NCBI GenBank assembly: GCA_947359465.1 | Contig: OX375876.1 | Coordinates: 121,577,444 to 121,641,443 of the forward strand | DNA from: Metellina segmentata | Taxonomy: Eukaryota > Arthropoda > Arachnida > Araneae > Tetragnathidae | Reading direction: 5' to 3' | DNA: 64,000 nucleotides | In this document: one piece after another, positions 10,914 through 23,489 of the stretch | Layout: every line of letters starts with the position of its first letter | Position numbering within the stretch: the stretch's first letter is position 1 | The notes under the pieces: generated by a model | What the model saw: only the letters and a program-made list of their open reading frames with translations | What the model was told of the DNA's origin: nothing | Database searches by the model: none | Position numbers and translations under genes: made by a program

Positions 10914-11079
10914 CCTGTACAAAATTTTATTTCCTTGAGCAGCAGTCACCAATCTTTTAATTTAGTTTTAAACTGGGTAATACACATCCAAAACAACCTG
11001 TACAAAATTTTATTTCCTTGAGCATTAGTCACCAATCTTTTAATTTACTTTTTAACTGTGCAATACACATCCAAAACAA
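10914..11079. repeat. Two-copy tandem duplication, 83-bp unit
   Basis: CCTGTACAAAATTTTATTTC begins at 10914 and again at 10997. Each is followed by CTTGAGCA, AGTCACCAATCTTTTAAT and AATACACATCCAAAACAA with a few differences, so the duplication is fairly recent. Confidence 0.9.
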
Positions 11080-11739
11080 ACTATTTGCAGTTATTCGACT
11101 GTTGTAAAAGGTGCACAGATTGTTAGTTTTATAGTAAAAAGCCTATATATAATGTCTGGTCTACAATATAAGGCTGTACGATAGTGATTAGATAAAACGT
11201 GAACAAAAATTTTTGATAAATTAGTAAACATCGATAGATTACATGTGCATTACTTTTTAATTCACATAGAAGTTTGTGTTCATGTATATCAAATTAACTC
11301 GATTTTGTAAGTGTATCACTGAATTAAAAATCGCAATAAGAATTTCGTATTAAGATTTAAAATTACTGCTTAAAATATACTTTAATAAAAGTATAGATTA
11401 AGCAACATTTAAAATCAAAATTTAAAATTTGGAAAGAATTCATGATTTTTGTGCTCAGATGGCAAAATGTTAAAAGTCATTTTTTTTAAAATTTTTCTTG
11501 ACAGCAATTTCAAGATTCAAGATTCAACACGTGGTTCGGTGGTTTTAGACTTTTATTACACAACCTTATATTTTCCACCTTTGTTGTCTCATAAACTGAA
11601 AGAGAAAGACTTACGACATTTTACCACCTTCTTAACAATAACAAACAAGACTCCAGAATGGGACTAAATCAATTGTTTGAAAAAAGTGACTTATAAAATT
11701 TTGCCATCTGTGAACCCAGATTTGAACTTATACATAACA
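11080..11739. other. AT-rich stretch, nothing recognised
   Basis: Very AT-rich sequence. A 72-codon plus-strand frame at 11449-11667 has no recognisable motif. Confidence 0.5.
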
Positions 11740-12235
11740 ACACTAGGCACTGCTTGGCCAGCACGGCGTTGCCTGTGACAGTTCTTTTCGTGGGCTCAGA
11801 TGTGACCACAGTTCCTAACGCTCGTTAACCCCCGGTGATTGCTACGTATTCCTATTTGGTTTGCTTCGCAAACGAAACGCAGTGATGGCATCGAGGTGGC
11901 TGTTACCACCAACGTGTATCAAAACACGCTTCAATCTGAAAATTGGCATGGTTCCAAAGGCTTAGGAAGGAAAACGTTTGTGACGTCAAAGGTCGAAAAC
12001 AGCAAAATCGACTGGCTTCTTCTATCTAACGTCAATTGAAGAAAGAATGATAAAAAAAAAACTAAAAAAATAATTAAAAAAATTTCTAGATTAAATTTTA
12101 AAATTCCAACGGGAACCGAAAATTGTGACAAATTCGGACAACCTGTATGCCAAATGTCATTATTGTAAGTGCCATAGATTCGTCACGACACTACATATAA
12201 CACCGACATTTCATTTTTATAATAGTAGAGATATT
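11740..12235. repeat. Dispersed repeat related to 2607-3150
   Basis: It shares CCAGCACGGCGTTGCC, GATTAAATTTTAAAATTCC, CCTGTATGCCAAATGTCA and TGTAAGTGCCATAGATT with the copy near 2.6-3.15 kb, in the same order. It ends ACATTTCATTTTTATAATAG, which looks like a non-LTR retrotransposon 3' tail. The family itself is not identified. Confidence 0.6.
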
Positions 12236-12814
12236 ACAAGGGATATCCATAAAAGTTTAACTGAATAATTAAAGACCATGTGCGAAGTGGACATTTCGAA
12301 ATAAAAAATCTCAATCGGAGAAAAAAGCGTTTTGCAATGGACTTAACTTATACTTATCTACATATCTTTTATCTAATTATAGCATCACTACACAATGTTT
12401 CCATTAAAATTTTGTTTGTGCAAAGTTTTATTTTAAAACGTTCCCTTATGCAACTTTATTGGATTTGAATTTGTATAGGACGTTATTCCTTATTGAATGA
12501 TAGCTTTCAATTTGCTCTAGTATGAATAGTGCTCGAAATAAAGTGGGTTTTTCCCCCAAGACTACATTATTTTATTATTATCTTGATCTAATATGACAAA
12601 GGACAGATAATAATCGAGTTCTGTGTTTTATTGTTATCGTGGAACCAATATTAAATAAATTATACGACGTATCTGCGGAGAATTCAAAACAAATTCTTGG
12701 AAAATCATGTCCTAAAATGAGACCCCCAAGCACAGCAATGCGTGGCCAGGACTATCCATGCTATTACCTCGGCAGCCGCACCAATTTTTATTGGATACAA
12801 CAGGTGCGACCTTC
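12236..12814. other. Unassigned stretch beside a dispersed repeat copy
   Basis: AT-rich sequence with a 100-codon plus-strand frame at 12639-12941 that runs into the dispersed repeat and is probably spurious. Confidence 0.4.
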
Positions 12815-13335
12815 ACCCTCTCCACCCGGGAGGAGAAAGTGTTTAAAACTGCGACGTACGTCACAGAACAAAGACTTTTCAGAACAATATTTCCTTTATT
12901 TTATCAAAATTGTGACCGATTTTTTCAATCTTACGTTCTGATGTTCTGCAATACAAAACGCGATCCTTGCCACATCCTTGCTTTTTTTTTCTATTTTAGC
13001 TACGGAACAACCTCCATATACAGCCCAAATTACCACAGATACTTTATAAATAACACATCTTCTTTGTCAATGACAAATTATTTAACTTAAAAGTTATCGA
13101 CAGAATTGCAAATTCTGAAAGTATACCTTGGTTTTAAATAAAGTAATTTAATTGATTTTGATGTGTTTTATTATAAATATATGTAGTACATATTTAGGCA
13201 ATCAGTGTTTTACGTCTGTTTTTCATTATGGTGCAGTTTCCGGACCAAATGCCTCGAAACCAGTTGCAACTGCTTGGAGTTGTGTTGCAAAACACTGAAA
13301 GTGATTCTGCATCTGGGCCTTTCCATTATGTAAAT
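12815..13335 (+). mobile_element. Dispersed element copy A (about 0.5 kb)
   Basis: Landmarks in order are GGAGAAAGTGTTTAAAACTG, TCAAAATTGTGACCGATTTT, TTTTAGCTACGGAAC, ACAGCCCAAATTACCACAGA, GATTTTGATGTGTTTTATTA, GTGTTTTACGTCTG and GATTCTGCATCTGGGCC. The reverse complement of 42286-43015 follows the same order, apart from a SINE inserted in that second copy. The CTGGGCC end is also the outer end of the inverted pair at 4632-4965, so it is a true terminus. No coding sequence is recognised. Confidence 0.8.
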
Positions 13336-14000
13336 TCAGTTCCTCTTCGTTTAGTAATAGAACGAAGCTTCAATGGATAAATAGAATAAATATATTGCAT
13401 TTCTCTTTTCGACGGTGTACGTTGTCAAAAAAGATACGATGAATGTTCGTTGGAGTCAACACAAAAAAAAAACAGTTGACATATTTCTGAGCGATATCAA
13501 TCAATTTGTTAGACTGCTCAAGCAGAATGAGGTGTCAAAAAACACTCAACTTACTAATAAACAAAAGCGCCTCTCTCAGCATGGGGATGTTATCAAAAGA
13601 CGAGTGCCGTGATTTAAAAAATTCTATACGTGCTTCATTCACCACTCATTTCTCATGATCTGCGGCGATGGTAAATCAGGCTCCCAGCATATTCCATAAA
13701 AAGTACCTGAAAGAAAAGGAGCATGGTATATTACTTTGACAAATACTGAAATTGTGCATAAAGTGATTTAAACCTAAAACCAATAAAGTACCGGTGGACA
13801 GAAGAAAGATGGTTGTACATTTCCCATCTAACAAGAAAATGTAAACAACCACGTACAGGGCCAACTGAAAATATGGGACTCAATTTTTACTTTGATGTGC
13901 ATAGAAGAAATAGCTACATAAAATGAGTATTGTTAACCATATTTATGCCCAGGATCATATGTACAAAACTAGTAGAATGCATATCACCGGCGACAGCAAC
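13336..14000. other. No recognisable feature
   Basis: AT-rich sequence. A 65-codon plus frame at 13415-13612 and a 62-codon minus frame at 13676-13864 show no family features. Confidence 0.5.
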
Positions 14001-14031
14001 AGAGACAGGCGACATTTTGTCGCCTGTCTCT
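14001..14031. repeat. Perfect hairpin, 14-bp arms, 3-nt loop
   Basis: AGAGACAGGCGACA is followed by TTT and then TGTCGCCTGTCTCT. It directly abuts the left end of the MITE-like block at about 14029-14430, whose ends carry related GCGACAG words. Confidence 0.9.
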
Positions 14032-14430
14032 GATGGTGTTAAAAAAGTCTTCACACCGCTGGCGACAGCAATTTATTTGTGCATGCACTTAATCTTTTTT
14101 TTCGAAAACAAAACATTTATTTCCGCTTCTGATTCTACAAGATGGCTGACAGATCGCCGTCCACGTTTAATAAAACTTCTTTTACAGATTGCTTTTAAAG
14201 CTTCTGGCTGGTGATGAAAGAAAGATTAGTCAAGGTGCTCAGGAATCTGATTGGCTGTCGGCATGGTGACAGAGACAAAAGTTGAACTTCCTCCAAGACG
14301 TGAAATCGCAGCGACAGTGACAGAGACAAACCGGGAGAAATAAAATTGTTTCTGTGTAATACGCATGCGCAATAGCGAAAATACATGTTTTTTGTCGCTG
14401 TCGCTGTTGGTGTGAAGCCACCATTAGACT
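14029..14430. mobile_element. MITE-like element with GGCGACAGC inverted ends
   Basis: The left end reads CTGATGGTGTTAAAAAAGTC then TTCACACCGCTGGCGACAGC. The right end, in reverse, reads CTAATGGTGGCTTCACACC then AACAGCGACAGCGACAA. Internal GTGACAGAGACAAA words recur near 14267 and 14318. Boundaries and class are uncertain. Confidence 0.6.
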
Positions 14431-14466
14431 GATTGCGTCTAATGGGCGGAAACAAAATGTATCATA

Positions 14467-15235
14467 CACTACCCTATAATAATGGACGGACGCCAGCGGA
14501 TTTGCATAAAATCCTACTGCATGTCGAATTTTATGCAAATCCAGTGCTTGTACTTGACCTGTTAAGGTTAAGTACGACACGCGAAGTGGTAACGTCGTTA
14601 TTTCTATGTGAGAAATTGTGACAGTATGTCGAAACAAAAGGAACTTAGTGACTATGAAAGAGGTGTTATAGTTGGTTGCCACATAGTGGCAAATCTATTC
14701 GCGCAATTGCGGTAGAATTATAGCAGCCACGGTCGAATGTTGATGATGTCGTGTTGAAGTGGAAGACTACAGGAGTTGGGTTGCGAGCTGCACGCGTTAA
14801 ACTGACCGAACGGGATTGGCATGTCCTGAATTGTGAGGTTCATAAGAACCGCAAGAAACCACTCCAAATCATCAACAGTGAGTTTCAACAGGCAGCAGGA
14901 ATTACGATGCACCCCAATACTTTCCAGAAAGAACTGTACGCACTCAATATGCACGGATGTGTTGCCGCACACAAACCTAACATCACCCCATCCAACAAAG
15001 CCGGCAGACTCAACAAAGCGGTGTTTGCAGCGTCGCAAATGTGAATCACTGGAAAACTGTTTTGCGAATCGCACTACATGCTCTTCCAGTCAGATGGGCG
15101 TCCTTGGGTTTGACGAATGCCAGGCGAACGTCGGTTACTCGAGTGCATCGTACCAACTGTCAAGTTCGGTGGTGTCTTTCGTGGTATAGCATGGGACCAG
15201 GGATTTAATTCCCCAAACCATGGTTAACAACATTA
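14467..15235 (+). pseudogene. Tc1 transposase relic, 3'-truncated
   Basis: A CACTACCCTATAATAATGG terminus after a TA marks the left end. The transposase frame starts at 14626 with MSKQKELSDYERGVIVG, a typical Tc1 N-terminal helix-turn-helix. A stop and a frameshift follow within 30 codons. The next recognisable segment is VLKWKTTGVGLRAARVKLTE to about RLNKAVFAASQM at 15044. Beyond that, frame-shifted pieces resemble the segment after the first catalytic Asp (MLFQSDGRPWV-like) up to about 15235. The second Asp, the Glu and the right terminal repeat are missing. Confidence 0.75.
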
Positions 15236-15964
15236 TTGCCAGAATGAAATCTCGTTTTGATATGTGCCTGTGTGTATACAAGTCACGGACGATCACATTC
15301 CAAATTAAATTCATAAGCCTTTATTTTTTTCTGAACTCTTCTTGTCACATTATTTCTACAGTTTTATATCACATGTTTTGTATCCATGTGTGCTACAGTT
15401 TTATATCATATGCAGTGTTCTTAAATTTGTGTGTTGATGTGTTATGATGTTATTTCTCATTCCACACAAATGGATAAAATTATAGTTCCCAGTTTCTGAG
15501 AAATCCATGATTCTATGCATGGAAATATAATTTTGGGTAATTTGTATATATATATATATATGTATGTATTAAATTACTTAAGTATAAAATTTAATTAGGT
15601 AATTGTTAAGACTTTCATCTGCAGTTAGGAATTCCCAGGAGAACCAGCGTTAGGAGGTGACATCGTAACCACAGAATAAGAAACAGTTCTTATTATTACA
15701 TTTCCTTGAATGGTAACTATCGTAGGTATATGTTTCTTATCGGGATATCCCTTAAGAATATGCGTGCACAGGAAACAGATGAATCAACCCAATTAAGCAA
15801 CAACCGAATATGATGTATCCTAGGTAGGTTCAACAGATTCATCTGAAAAAATCATAACTACCACTTATGTCTCCCGCTTCCAATTGCATTGTAGGCTTAG
15901 TATGACTCTATTGGAACCAAACCAATTAATTTCATATCGTTGAAAATCCGTGATTTTATATTTT
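15236..15964. other. AT-rich stretch with a short TA tract
   Basis: Nothing coding is recognised. A short TATATA microsatellite sits near 15546-15562, followed by TGTATGTATT. Confidence 0.5.
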
Positions 15965-16080
15965 TCTGCAAGACATCTTCCAAATAATATAATTAATTCA
16001 AATATTTTGTGTAACCAATAAATCTGAACAGTTATGAAAGGGATATTGTAATTGTCAAAAGGTGAATAAAATAGTATCAT
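15965..16080. repeat. Short repeat shared with 17.4 kb
   Basis: TTAATTCAAATATTTTGTGT, ACCAATAAATCTGAACAG and ATTGTAATTGTCAAAAGGTG match the order of sequence at about 17395-17480. Both copies run in the same direction and flank the hAT MITE at 16316-17115. Confidence 0.65.
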
Positions 16081-16315
16081 TTTCAGCTTAGAGCAAACAC
16101 ATTAATTAACAGGCATTTTATTGCTAAATGATAATTTTTCTAAAAAAGGAAATAAGTTGTCATATTGTGTGCATTCGGTTTAAAAGAAATATAATATCAA
16201 AATGCTTTTTATTTTTATTATTGAATATAACGAATTAGGTTATTAATCAAGCTGAAATTTTTTTTTGTCAGTTAATAAGTGTGTGCTCTATAATATTATA
16301 TCTTATATACTAAAG

Positions 16316-17115
16316 CAGGCCTCGAAATAGATTTTGTAATACAGGTGCACCTTGTGCATCTAAGTTTTTAAATTAGGTGCACCGATTATATTTTAGGTGC
16401 ATATTTAAAAAAAAAACGTAATGTAAAAGCATTAATGTAATGTAAACTACTTTATTACTTGGGTATGTTTAGATAGGTTAGTAGCAAATAGAAAATAAAA
16501 TTATTTAAACAATTTTTTTTTATCTGCGAAATTATTACTTACAAATACTCAGTCATCATCATACATTGGTGGGCAAAAAAAGCATAAAAAATAAACGAGT
16601 ACACTATATTTTCTAAGCAGATAAAATCTTAATTTAAAGATAAATAATTGGAATATTTGCTTACGATACGCAGTGGCCAGACAATTCTCGTGAATTACTA
16701 CGTCTTTACACTTTATTGAACACACGAGATGTTTACAGAAATGCGGGATGCCTATCGTTCGCGGGTGTTCATGTGATTTAAATTCTCCCTTCTCCGGCTG
16801 TCACGACAGTCGCTTCAACAGAGCCATCTGGAAAAAGTTTCGATCATCGGATTGTTTTGGTGGCAGTGGCACAAGTAAACCTTTCTCAAGTATAAACCCG
16901 TTACGGCCCAGTGATTTTGTTCTTGCATAGTGTGTATTTAGAAATTTTACGTTCCTTTAGAGCGGTTGATACTAATATTCTGTTCAAGCATCAAAATAAC
17001 ATAAAACACGTTTCCCCACTCCCTACTTTAACGTTAGGTGCACTGCACGCACCTGGCGGGAAAAAGTTAGGTGCACAATTTTATTTTCATGTGCACCCGG
17101 GTATTTCGAGCCCTG
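16316..17115. mobile_element. hAT-type MITE, 800 bp, perfect 8-bp TSD
   Basis: The element starts CAGGCCTCGAAATAG and ends, read inward, CAGGGCTCGAAATACCC. TACTAAAG flanks it on both sides (16308-16315 and 17116-17123); an 8-bp duplication with CAGGG-like ends is the hallmark of hAT elements. Both ends are rich in the palindromic word GTGCAC. It is about 280 bp longer than its relative at 56712-57232 because of extra sequence at about 16505-16775. No intact transposase is present. Confidence 0.93.
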
Positions 17116-17184
17116 TACTAAAGTGTACTTTTAAGTATTCAATAATCATTCATTGTAACCATAATTAGAGAATATTTATTAAAA

Positions 17185-17350
17185 AATATATATTCTAACT
17201 GTGCCTAGCTTTCAGAAGATTCTGCTTAAATACAAAAACGATATTGTGAGACACAGGAAAGAAACGTTTCGTTTTAAACACGTTTTATGTGACAGTCTAA
17301 TAATCTTTTTAGTCCTTGATGTCATTTATTTCATTTCTTATCATTATGAC
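17185..17350 (+). repeat. Direct repeat shared with 19825-19990
   Basis: AAAATATATATTCTAACTG, TTTTATGTGACAGTCTAATA, ATCTTTTTAGTCCTTGATGT and CATTATGA recur in order at 19825-19990. The pair brackets the mariner-like relic and its insertion. Confidence 0.8.
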
Positions 17351-17394
17351 AATGTCATTCTGTGACTTTATTTGCATGTTATGCGAGATATATT

Positions 17395-17480
17395 TCAAAT
17401 GATGTATTTAATTCAAATATTTCATGTAATCAATGAATCGGAGAAGTTCTAAACGTGTATTGTAATTGCTACAAGGTGAA
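17395..17480 (+). repeat. Short repeat shared with 15965-16080
   Basis: TTAATTCAAATATTTCATGT, ATCAATGAATC and TATTGTAATTGCTACAAGGT follow the same order as the upstream copy. Confidence 0.65.
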
Positions 17481-18100
17481 TAAAGTGCAGGGTGTCGGGA
17501 AAAAATGTTACTACACTTTATTAGCTGGTAAAATGCTGAACTTTATTTTTGTTGCAAATTTAACGATTGATAAAAAATGGCTTAATCCAGATTATTAGCC
17601 CTTCTTTGCATGATTTTTTCTTTATTGGTGAAATAAATCAAGGTGATATAATTCATGTTCAAAATTAAAGGAAAAATGGTTAAAAAAATCTTTGTATATA
17701 TTTATAGCATAAATTTAGCAAAAAATAATATGATGGTATGATGTGGTATTTTTTAAATTAAACGCAAACTTTTTCAGAAATTGCTCTAAAAATAACAGAA
17801 ACACATGTTACAAACCTTTCTTCCACTCATTTTCACTTTTTTAGCAATAGAAACTCAAATATAATAAAACAAAATTAAAAACGAAATCATACGTTTGTTG
17901 CAACTACAACAAACAGCGGAATGACAACTTCAAGCTCGTTTTACTGATAGTGACACTTGCTTTTTTTTTAGTGCTATGTTTTTTTTTATGCAATGGACAT
18001 TAAAAAGGTATCCAGACACGATCAACTTAAAGTGAACTTGTTCTTTTATATAATTTTTAGGCATTCAATGTTATGATGGAAATTTCCACCATTATGCAAA
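17481..18100. other. AT-rich stretch, possible element edge
   Basis: GTGTCGGGAAAAAATGTTAC at about 17492 resembles a transposon terminus, but no matching inverted end was confirmed. Nothing else is recognised. Confidence 0.35.
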
Positions 18101-18119
18101 GAAGGGTTAAGTTTCGAAG

Positions 18120-18287
18120 AAAGAAAGTTAAGTGTTAAAGTGCTACTGGAAGTCCGATTTCGCAGTAGAAGTGCAAAGACGACTAGTGTAAATATTGATC
18201 CAACTCATAGACTCATCGGAAGACGAATTAGAAATTAGTTGAAAGCAGATGGAACGGTTCAGAATGTTCAGAGACAACGTTCCGGAA
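18120..18287 (+). pseudogene. mariner-like (DUF4817-type) transposase, N-terminal part
   Basis: The three forward frames together give the characteristic N-terminal DNA-binding region of this transposase group. FAVEVQRRLV is followed, after stops, by LKADGTVQNVQRQRSGR ending at 18287. The continuation is found at 19468-19670, beyond an inserted element. Stops and frameshifts show it was already dead or has decayed since. The catalytic core is absent from the window. Confidence 0.7.
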
Positions 18288-19467
18288 GGAATATAACCTA
18301 CTATACTTGAGAAGAAACTATAGGGATATTTTAATCCCGCTGATTCATTGGTTTCTCAGCGCGATCTAAGACGTCACTCTCTCATAGTGCGCATGTGTGA
18401 GATGTGTCAATATTTACTTGCAATGGCGAGTCTCGTGCGCAGTCCGTCCCATCCTGATTGATCAGTGTAGATTTTATTAATGAATCTCAATTAATTGTTC
18501 TGAACATCTTATACAATAGACAATGCGCTTTTTCAAGATTACAATGAACATTCTTTTAATTCGAAAACATTCGTAAGTATTTTTAATCCGTACCTCAGAG
18601 TAAAAGTATCGTTTGTGCAAATTTTTCGATTGTAGGGTTTTCATCGTATCTGGCATTTAAACTATTACAAGTGAGCAACCATTTATTTGTCTTTATATAT
18701 TATATATTCTTTTATGTAAAGAAAAGGGCCATTTCAAAACCTTTTAATCTGTATACTGTAAAAGTTTCCAACTGTCAGTTACGATAGTTTACCCCTGAGG
18801 TACAGAGTTATAATTGCATTTCACGGTTCATAGGCATTTAAATATTTTTGGTTACGACGAATGACATACATTTTTAGTGACAGTTATATCATAATTATTT
18901 TGTTGACATTGCTTTGTTTAGGTATATCATCAATGGTCGAAATCACTATAAATCATTATATTCAGTAATATTGCCAAGATTTTCTAATGTGTTTTCTCTT
19001 TCTTTTGAATATTTTTCCATGCTGATTTTTAACTTTGTATGAGCGAGAGTTTTAATTTTGTGATATTATTTGGGCAAGTTTCCAAGTTTTGTATTTGCAC
19101 TGAATCACATAGGCTCAATTTACTCAGATAGTTAGAAACGAAAGCTTTCGCGTTGATTTCAGAAACTGATAGCGAATAGCATATTTTTTAAAAAGAATCC
19201 TTAGCAAACTGGACAAGTTCTCAAGTCTTAGTTTGTATTTGCACTGAATCACCTAGGCTCAATACGGGGAAAAAAACTGAAAGAAATTAGTTTTACTGAG
19301 AGCAGTGATCACCTCACGAGACTCGTTATTGTGCGTATATATTGATACTGCTTCTCACGCATGAGCACAATGAGTAAGTGACGTCATAAATGACAGTGAG
19401 AAACCAAAGAATCAGCGGGATTAAAATTTTCCCATAGCTTCTACTCGAGTAAAGGTAAGTTAAATGC
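18288..19467. mobile_element. 1180-bp TIR element inside the mariner relic, 8-bp TSD
   Basis: TTCCGGAA occurs immediately before (18280-18287) and immediately after (19468-19475), duplicating the same Ser-Gly codons of the host transposase. The inverted ends are about 150 bp: left TAACCTACTATACTTGAG, CTATAGGGATATTTTAATCC, CGCTGATTCATTGGTTTCTC; right, read inward, CTTTACTCGAGTAGAAGCTA, GATTCTTTGGTTTCTC. Inside, TTTGTATTTGCACTGAATCA recurs near 19090 and 19232. No transposase is encoded. The 8-bp duplication fits hAT- or P-like superfamilies; the assignment is inference. Confidence 0.88.
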
Positions 19468-19670
19468 TTCCGGAAAACCATGATCGCCAACTGACGCAGA
19501 CACGGAAGTAAAGGTGTTGGAAATGAATCGTCTACAGTCGAGATTATAGCTTCACCATTCTGCTCGTGAAGTAAGAATTCCAAAGAATAGTGTCCATCGT
19601 ATTTTGAAGCGATTGAATTTAAAAAAAATTTACGTACCAAAAATACGTCACAAACATTGAAAGCAAATTT
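19468..19670 (+). pseudogene. mariner-like (DUF4817-type) transposase, continuation
   Basis: This resumes the frame interrupted at 18287 with SGKP, a stop, then SPTDADTEVKVLEMNRLQSR, a stop, then HHSAREVRIPKNSVHRILKR and LNLKKIYVPKIRHKH. The SVHRILK block is the second helix-turn-helix typical of the group. The frame dies soon after, and no DDE core follows. Confidence 0.72.
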
Positions 19671-19824
19671 TTCGTTAGTAAACACTTTGTAAACAACCAA
19701 GGTGTGAAAACAATTTTAGCGACATCTTGTATTATCAAATCATATTTCAAATATTTACTTAATAAATTACATTTTTAAGTTTCTAGTCATCATACACTGT
19801 AACAGTTATAACTGTTCATTTATT

Positions 19825-19990
19825 TAAAAATATATCTTCCATAACTGAACCAAGTTTACAGCAGATTCTCCTCAAAAGAATGTTGTAAAACATTGGACAG
19901 AAATGCTTCTTTTCAAACTAATTTTATGTGACAGTCTTATAATCTCTTTAGTCCTTGATGTCATCGTTTTTATTTCTTCCCCCATTATGA
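19825..19990 (+). repeat. Direct repeat shared with 17185-17350
   Basis: AAAATATATCTTCC, TTTTATGTGACAGTCTTATA and ATCTCTTTAGTCCTTGATGT match the upstream copy. Homology stops at about 19990. Confidence 0.8.
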
Positions 19991-20975
19991 GGATTTAATC
20001 CTTCTTGATGTGAAGTCCGGCTGCTCCAACTAGTTTCTTTTTGTGTCTCGCTCTCTTAGAATTAAATCTTCGGCGTGACAAAACAGTTACATTCTTATAA
20101 TTCCTTTCCACCAGAGATACCAAATAAAACTGACTTTTCTTACCCATTGTAATGAAAATGGAAAGAATAAATTCTGTCAAATTTTCAAAGATAGCTGTGG
20201 GAATTATCGTTCATATTCAATTTAGAAGACTTATCTTCAGCTAACACGAGAAGACTTCTCCGTATTTATGATCGCACTTCAAGAAATTTGCAAAACCTTT
20301 TCAATTGTACGAGATTAAACATCGGGGAATCTACATTTAAAATTCTAACTCGTGTTTAAATAATGCTGTTCATTATTCAGTAAAAAATTTAATTCGATCC
20401 GTCGATAAATTAACCATAATGTTTGTATAACTGTCTGAACTTGATTGCGGAAGCCGTTTTACTCCATCTACATTTGAAGCACATTTCTTAATGCTTAAAT
20501 GTGACGCGTGTTGGAATGGTTGAAATTAATAAAGGGTTTGTATTTCGAGAATCCAAACAGATGTGAAGGCGCGAAGGATATTGACATAAGTACAGATGTT
20601 TCAATTAAGGGAGATCCATAAGGAAACACACACATTCTTATTATTCATTTTAGATAACCTATTTTTAGTGATAATTATGCACATATTTTTTAAGCGATCA
20701 TCAATAAGAAAAGTTTTTATTTGCAAATATATTTTAGATTACGATTTTAATGTGTTTTTAAAGCCGATATACGAATTTTTTATAAACCCTACTCCTCTGT
20801 CAATTTTCAACATTTTTGTATAAAATAAGTTTTTAAAATATCTTTATTGATCATGCAAAAGACCTAAGGAAAGATTTTCTAAAATTTATTTACGAGTTTT
20901 CAAAAAACGAAATATTTAAAAATGTCCAATTTTTTATGTTTATTAATTTTTATTAATTTTTCTGAATTATTTGTA
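19991..20975. other. AT-rich stretch, nothing recognised
   Basis: A 61-codon minus-strand frame at 19995-20180 contains MGKKSQFYLVSLVERNYKN and a basic stretch. It resembles a transposase N-terminus in composition only. I cannot assign it. Confidence 0.35.
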
Positions 20976-21023
20976 CAAAAGAGCTCTCTCTGTATCTTAA
21001 CAGACATAGGGAGAGCTCTTTTG
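20976..21023. repeat. Hairpin with 13-bp perfect arms
   Basis: CAAAAGAGCTCTC (20976-20988) pairs with GAGAGCTCTTTTG (21011-21023). TCTGT and ACAGA inside the loop could extend the stem with a bulge. No gene context suggests a terminator or microRNA. Confidence 0.75.
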
Positions 21024-21189
21024 CAGAAAGCAGTTATTCAATATCTAACATATGTAAACAGTTTAACTCTAAGTGCATATATCAAAAAGGTTTAATACTT
21101 TAAACTTGGAGAAAAAAAAAACATATTTTGAGAAAATTGCATTTTAAGTACAAAATACTACAGAGATTAATAAAAACAACTTACCTTTA

Positions 21190-22700
<1,511 letters not shown>

Positions 22701-22726
22701 TTTGTAATCACAGAAGAATTTTCATT

Positions 22727-23098
22727 TTGCCGATTTTCCAAAACGTCGAATGTAATTGTGGGAGCAAAGAACAAGCACTAAATACTGTTTCTGCAAGGGA
22801 ATTTCTGTCACAAGCACATTTAAAATGTTGCAAAAAAGCTTTTACAGACAACTGTACATCAAAACCAACAGAAGTTGATTGGTATAAAAAGTTTAAAGAA
22901 GGTAGAGAATCCGTCGTACATGATTCGCGATCTGATAGATCATCCACTACGACTAATGATCAACTTATTAATCAGGTCAGTGAATTGGTGGTCAGTGATC
23001 GTGGTTTAACACTAAGATACATTATTGAACAAGTTCCTATATTATTCGTCCAAACGGCAAGTCTAGATTTTTTTTTAAATTTGCTAACCCTTACTTAA
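22727..23098 (+). pseudogene. mariner transposase N-terminal relic
   Basis: The frame contains the mariner helix-turn-helix linker region: VDWYKKFKEGRESVVHDSRS, then DRSSTTTNDQLINQVSELVV and SDRGLTLRYIIEQVPI. Mariner transposases carry WFKRFKxGR followed by a D-(P/S)-R-S-G-R-P-S signature; the Gly and Pro of that signature are lost here (DSRSDRSS). Homology fades after about 23060, and the DDD nuclease is absent. No ATG opens the frame, so this is a decayed 5' fragment. Confidence 0.75.
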
Positions 23099-23489
23099 AT
23101 ATAAAATTTTAACTTCCTACGTTAATGTTAACCTGCGCCGACAGGGCCCCAAAGTTTATGTAAATAGCCGTTTTTGAACAGATCTTAATCTGTAGCTAGG
23201 TCATCGCAAATATGCATATCTTAGGTAAATATTGATTAAAGGACAAATTTAAGTCATGCCTTTAATTGTTAAAAAATAAAGTTGCATAATAATTCAGGAT
23301 ACTTCCTTTTTAAGGACTCAATTTTTCAGTCTGGATACATCTTAATATGTTCTTGCACACAGCGTAATAAGAACTATTTCTGTTCTTCTGCGGTAATTAA
23401 AAAAAAAGGAAGACTTGCATTAGTTTAACAGCTCTTTCAGCTGTGTCATTTACTGCTTTAAAGCTAAAAAAAACCTTCTTTTTAGCTTC

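Noticed and set aside
14751..15189. Two separate plus-strand genes
   Set aside because: Both frames are pieces of one frame-shifted Tc1 transposase. The antisense frame 14718-15074 is its shadow.
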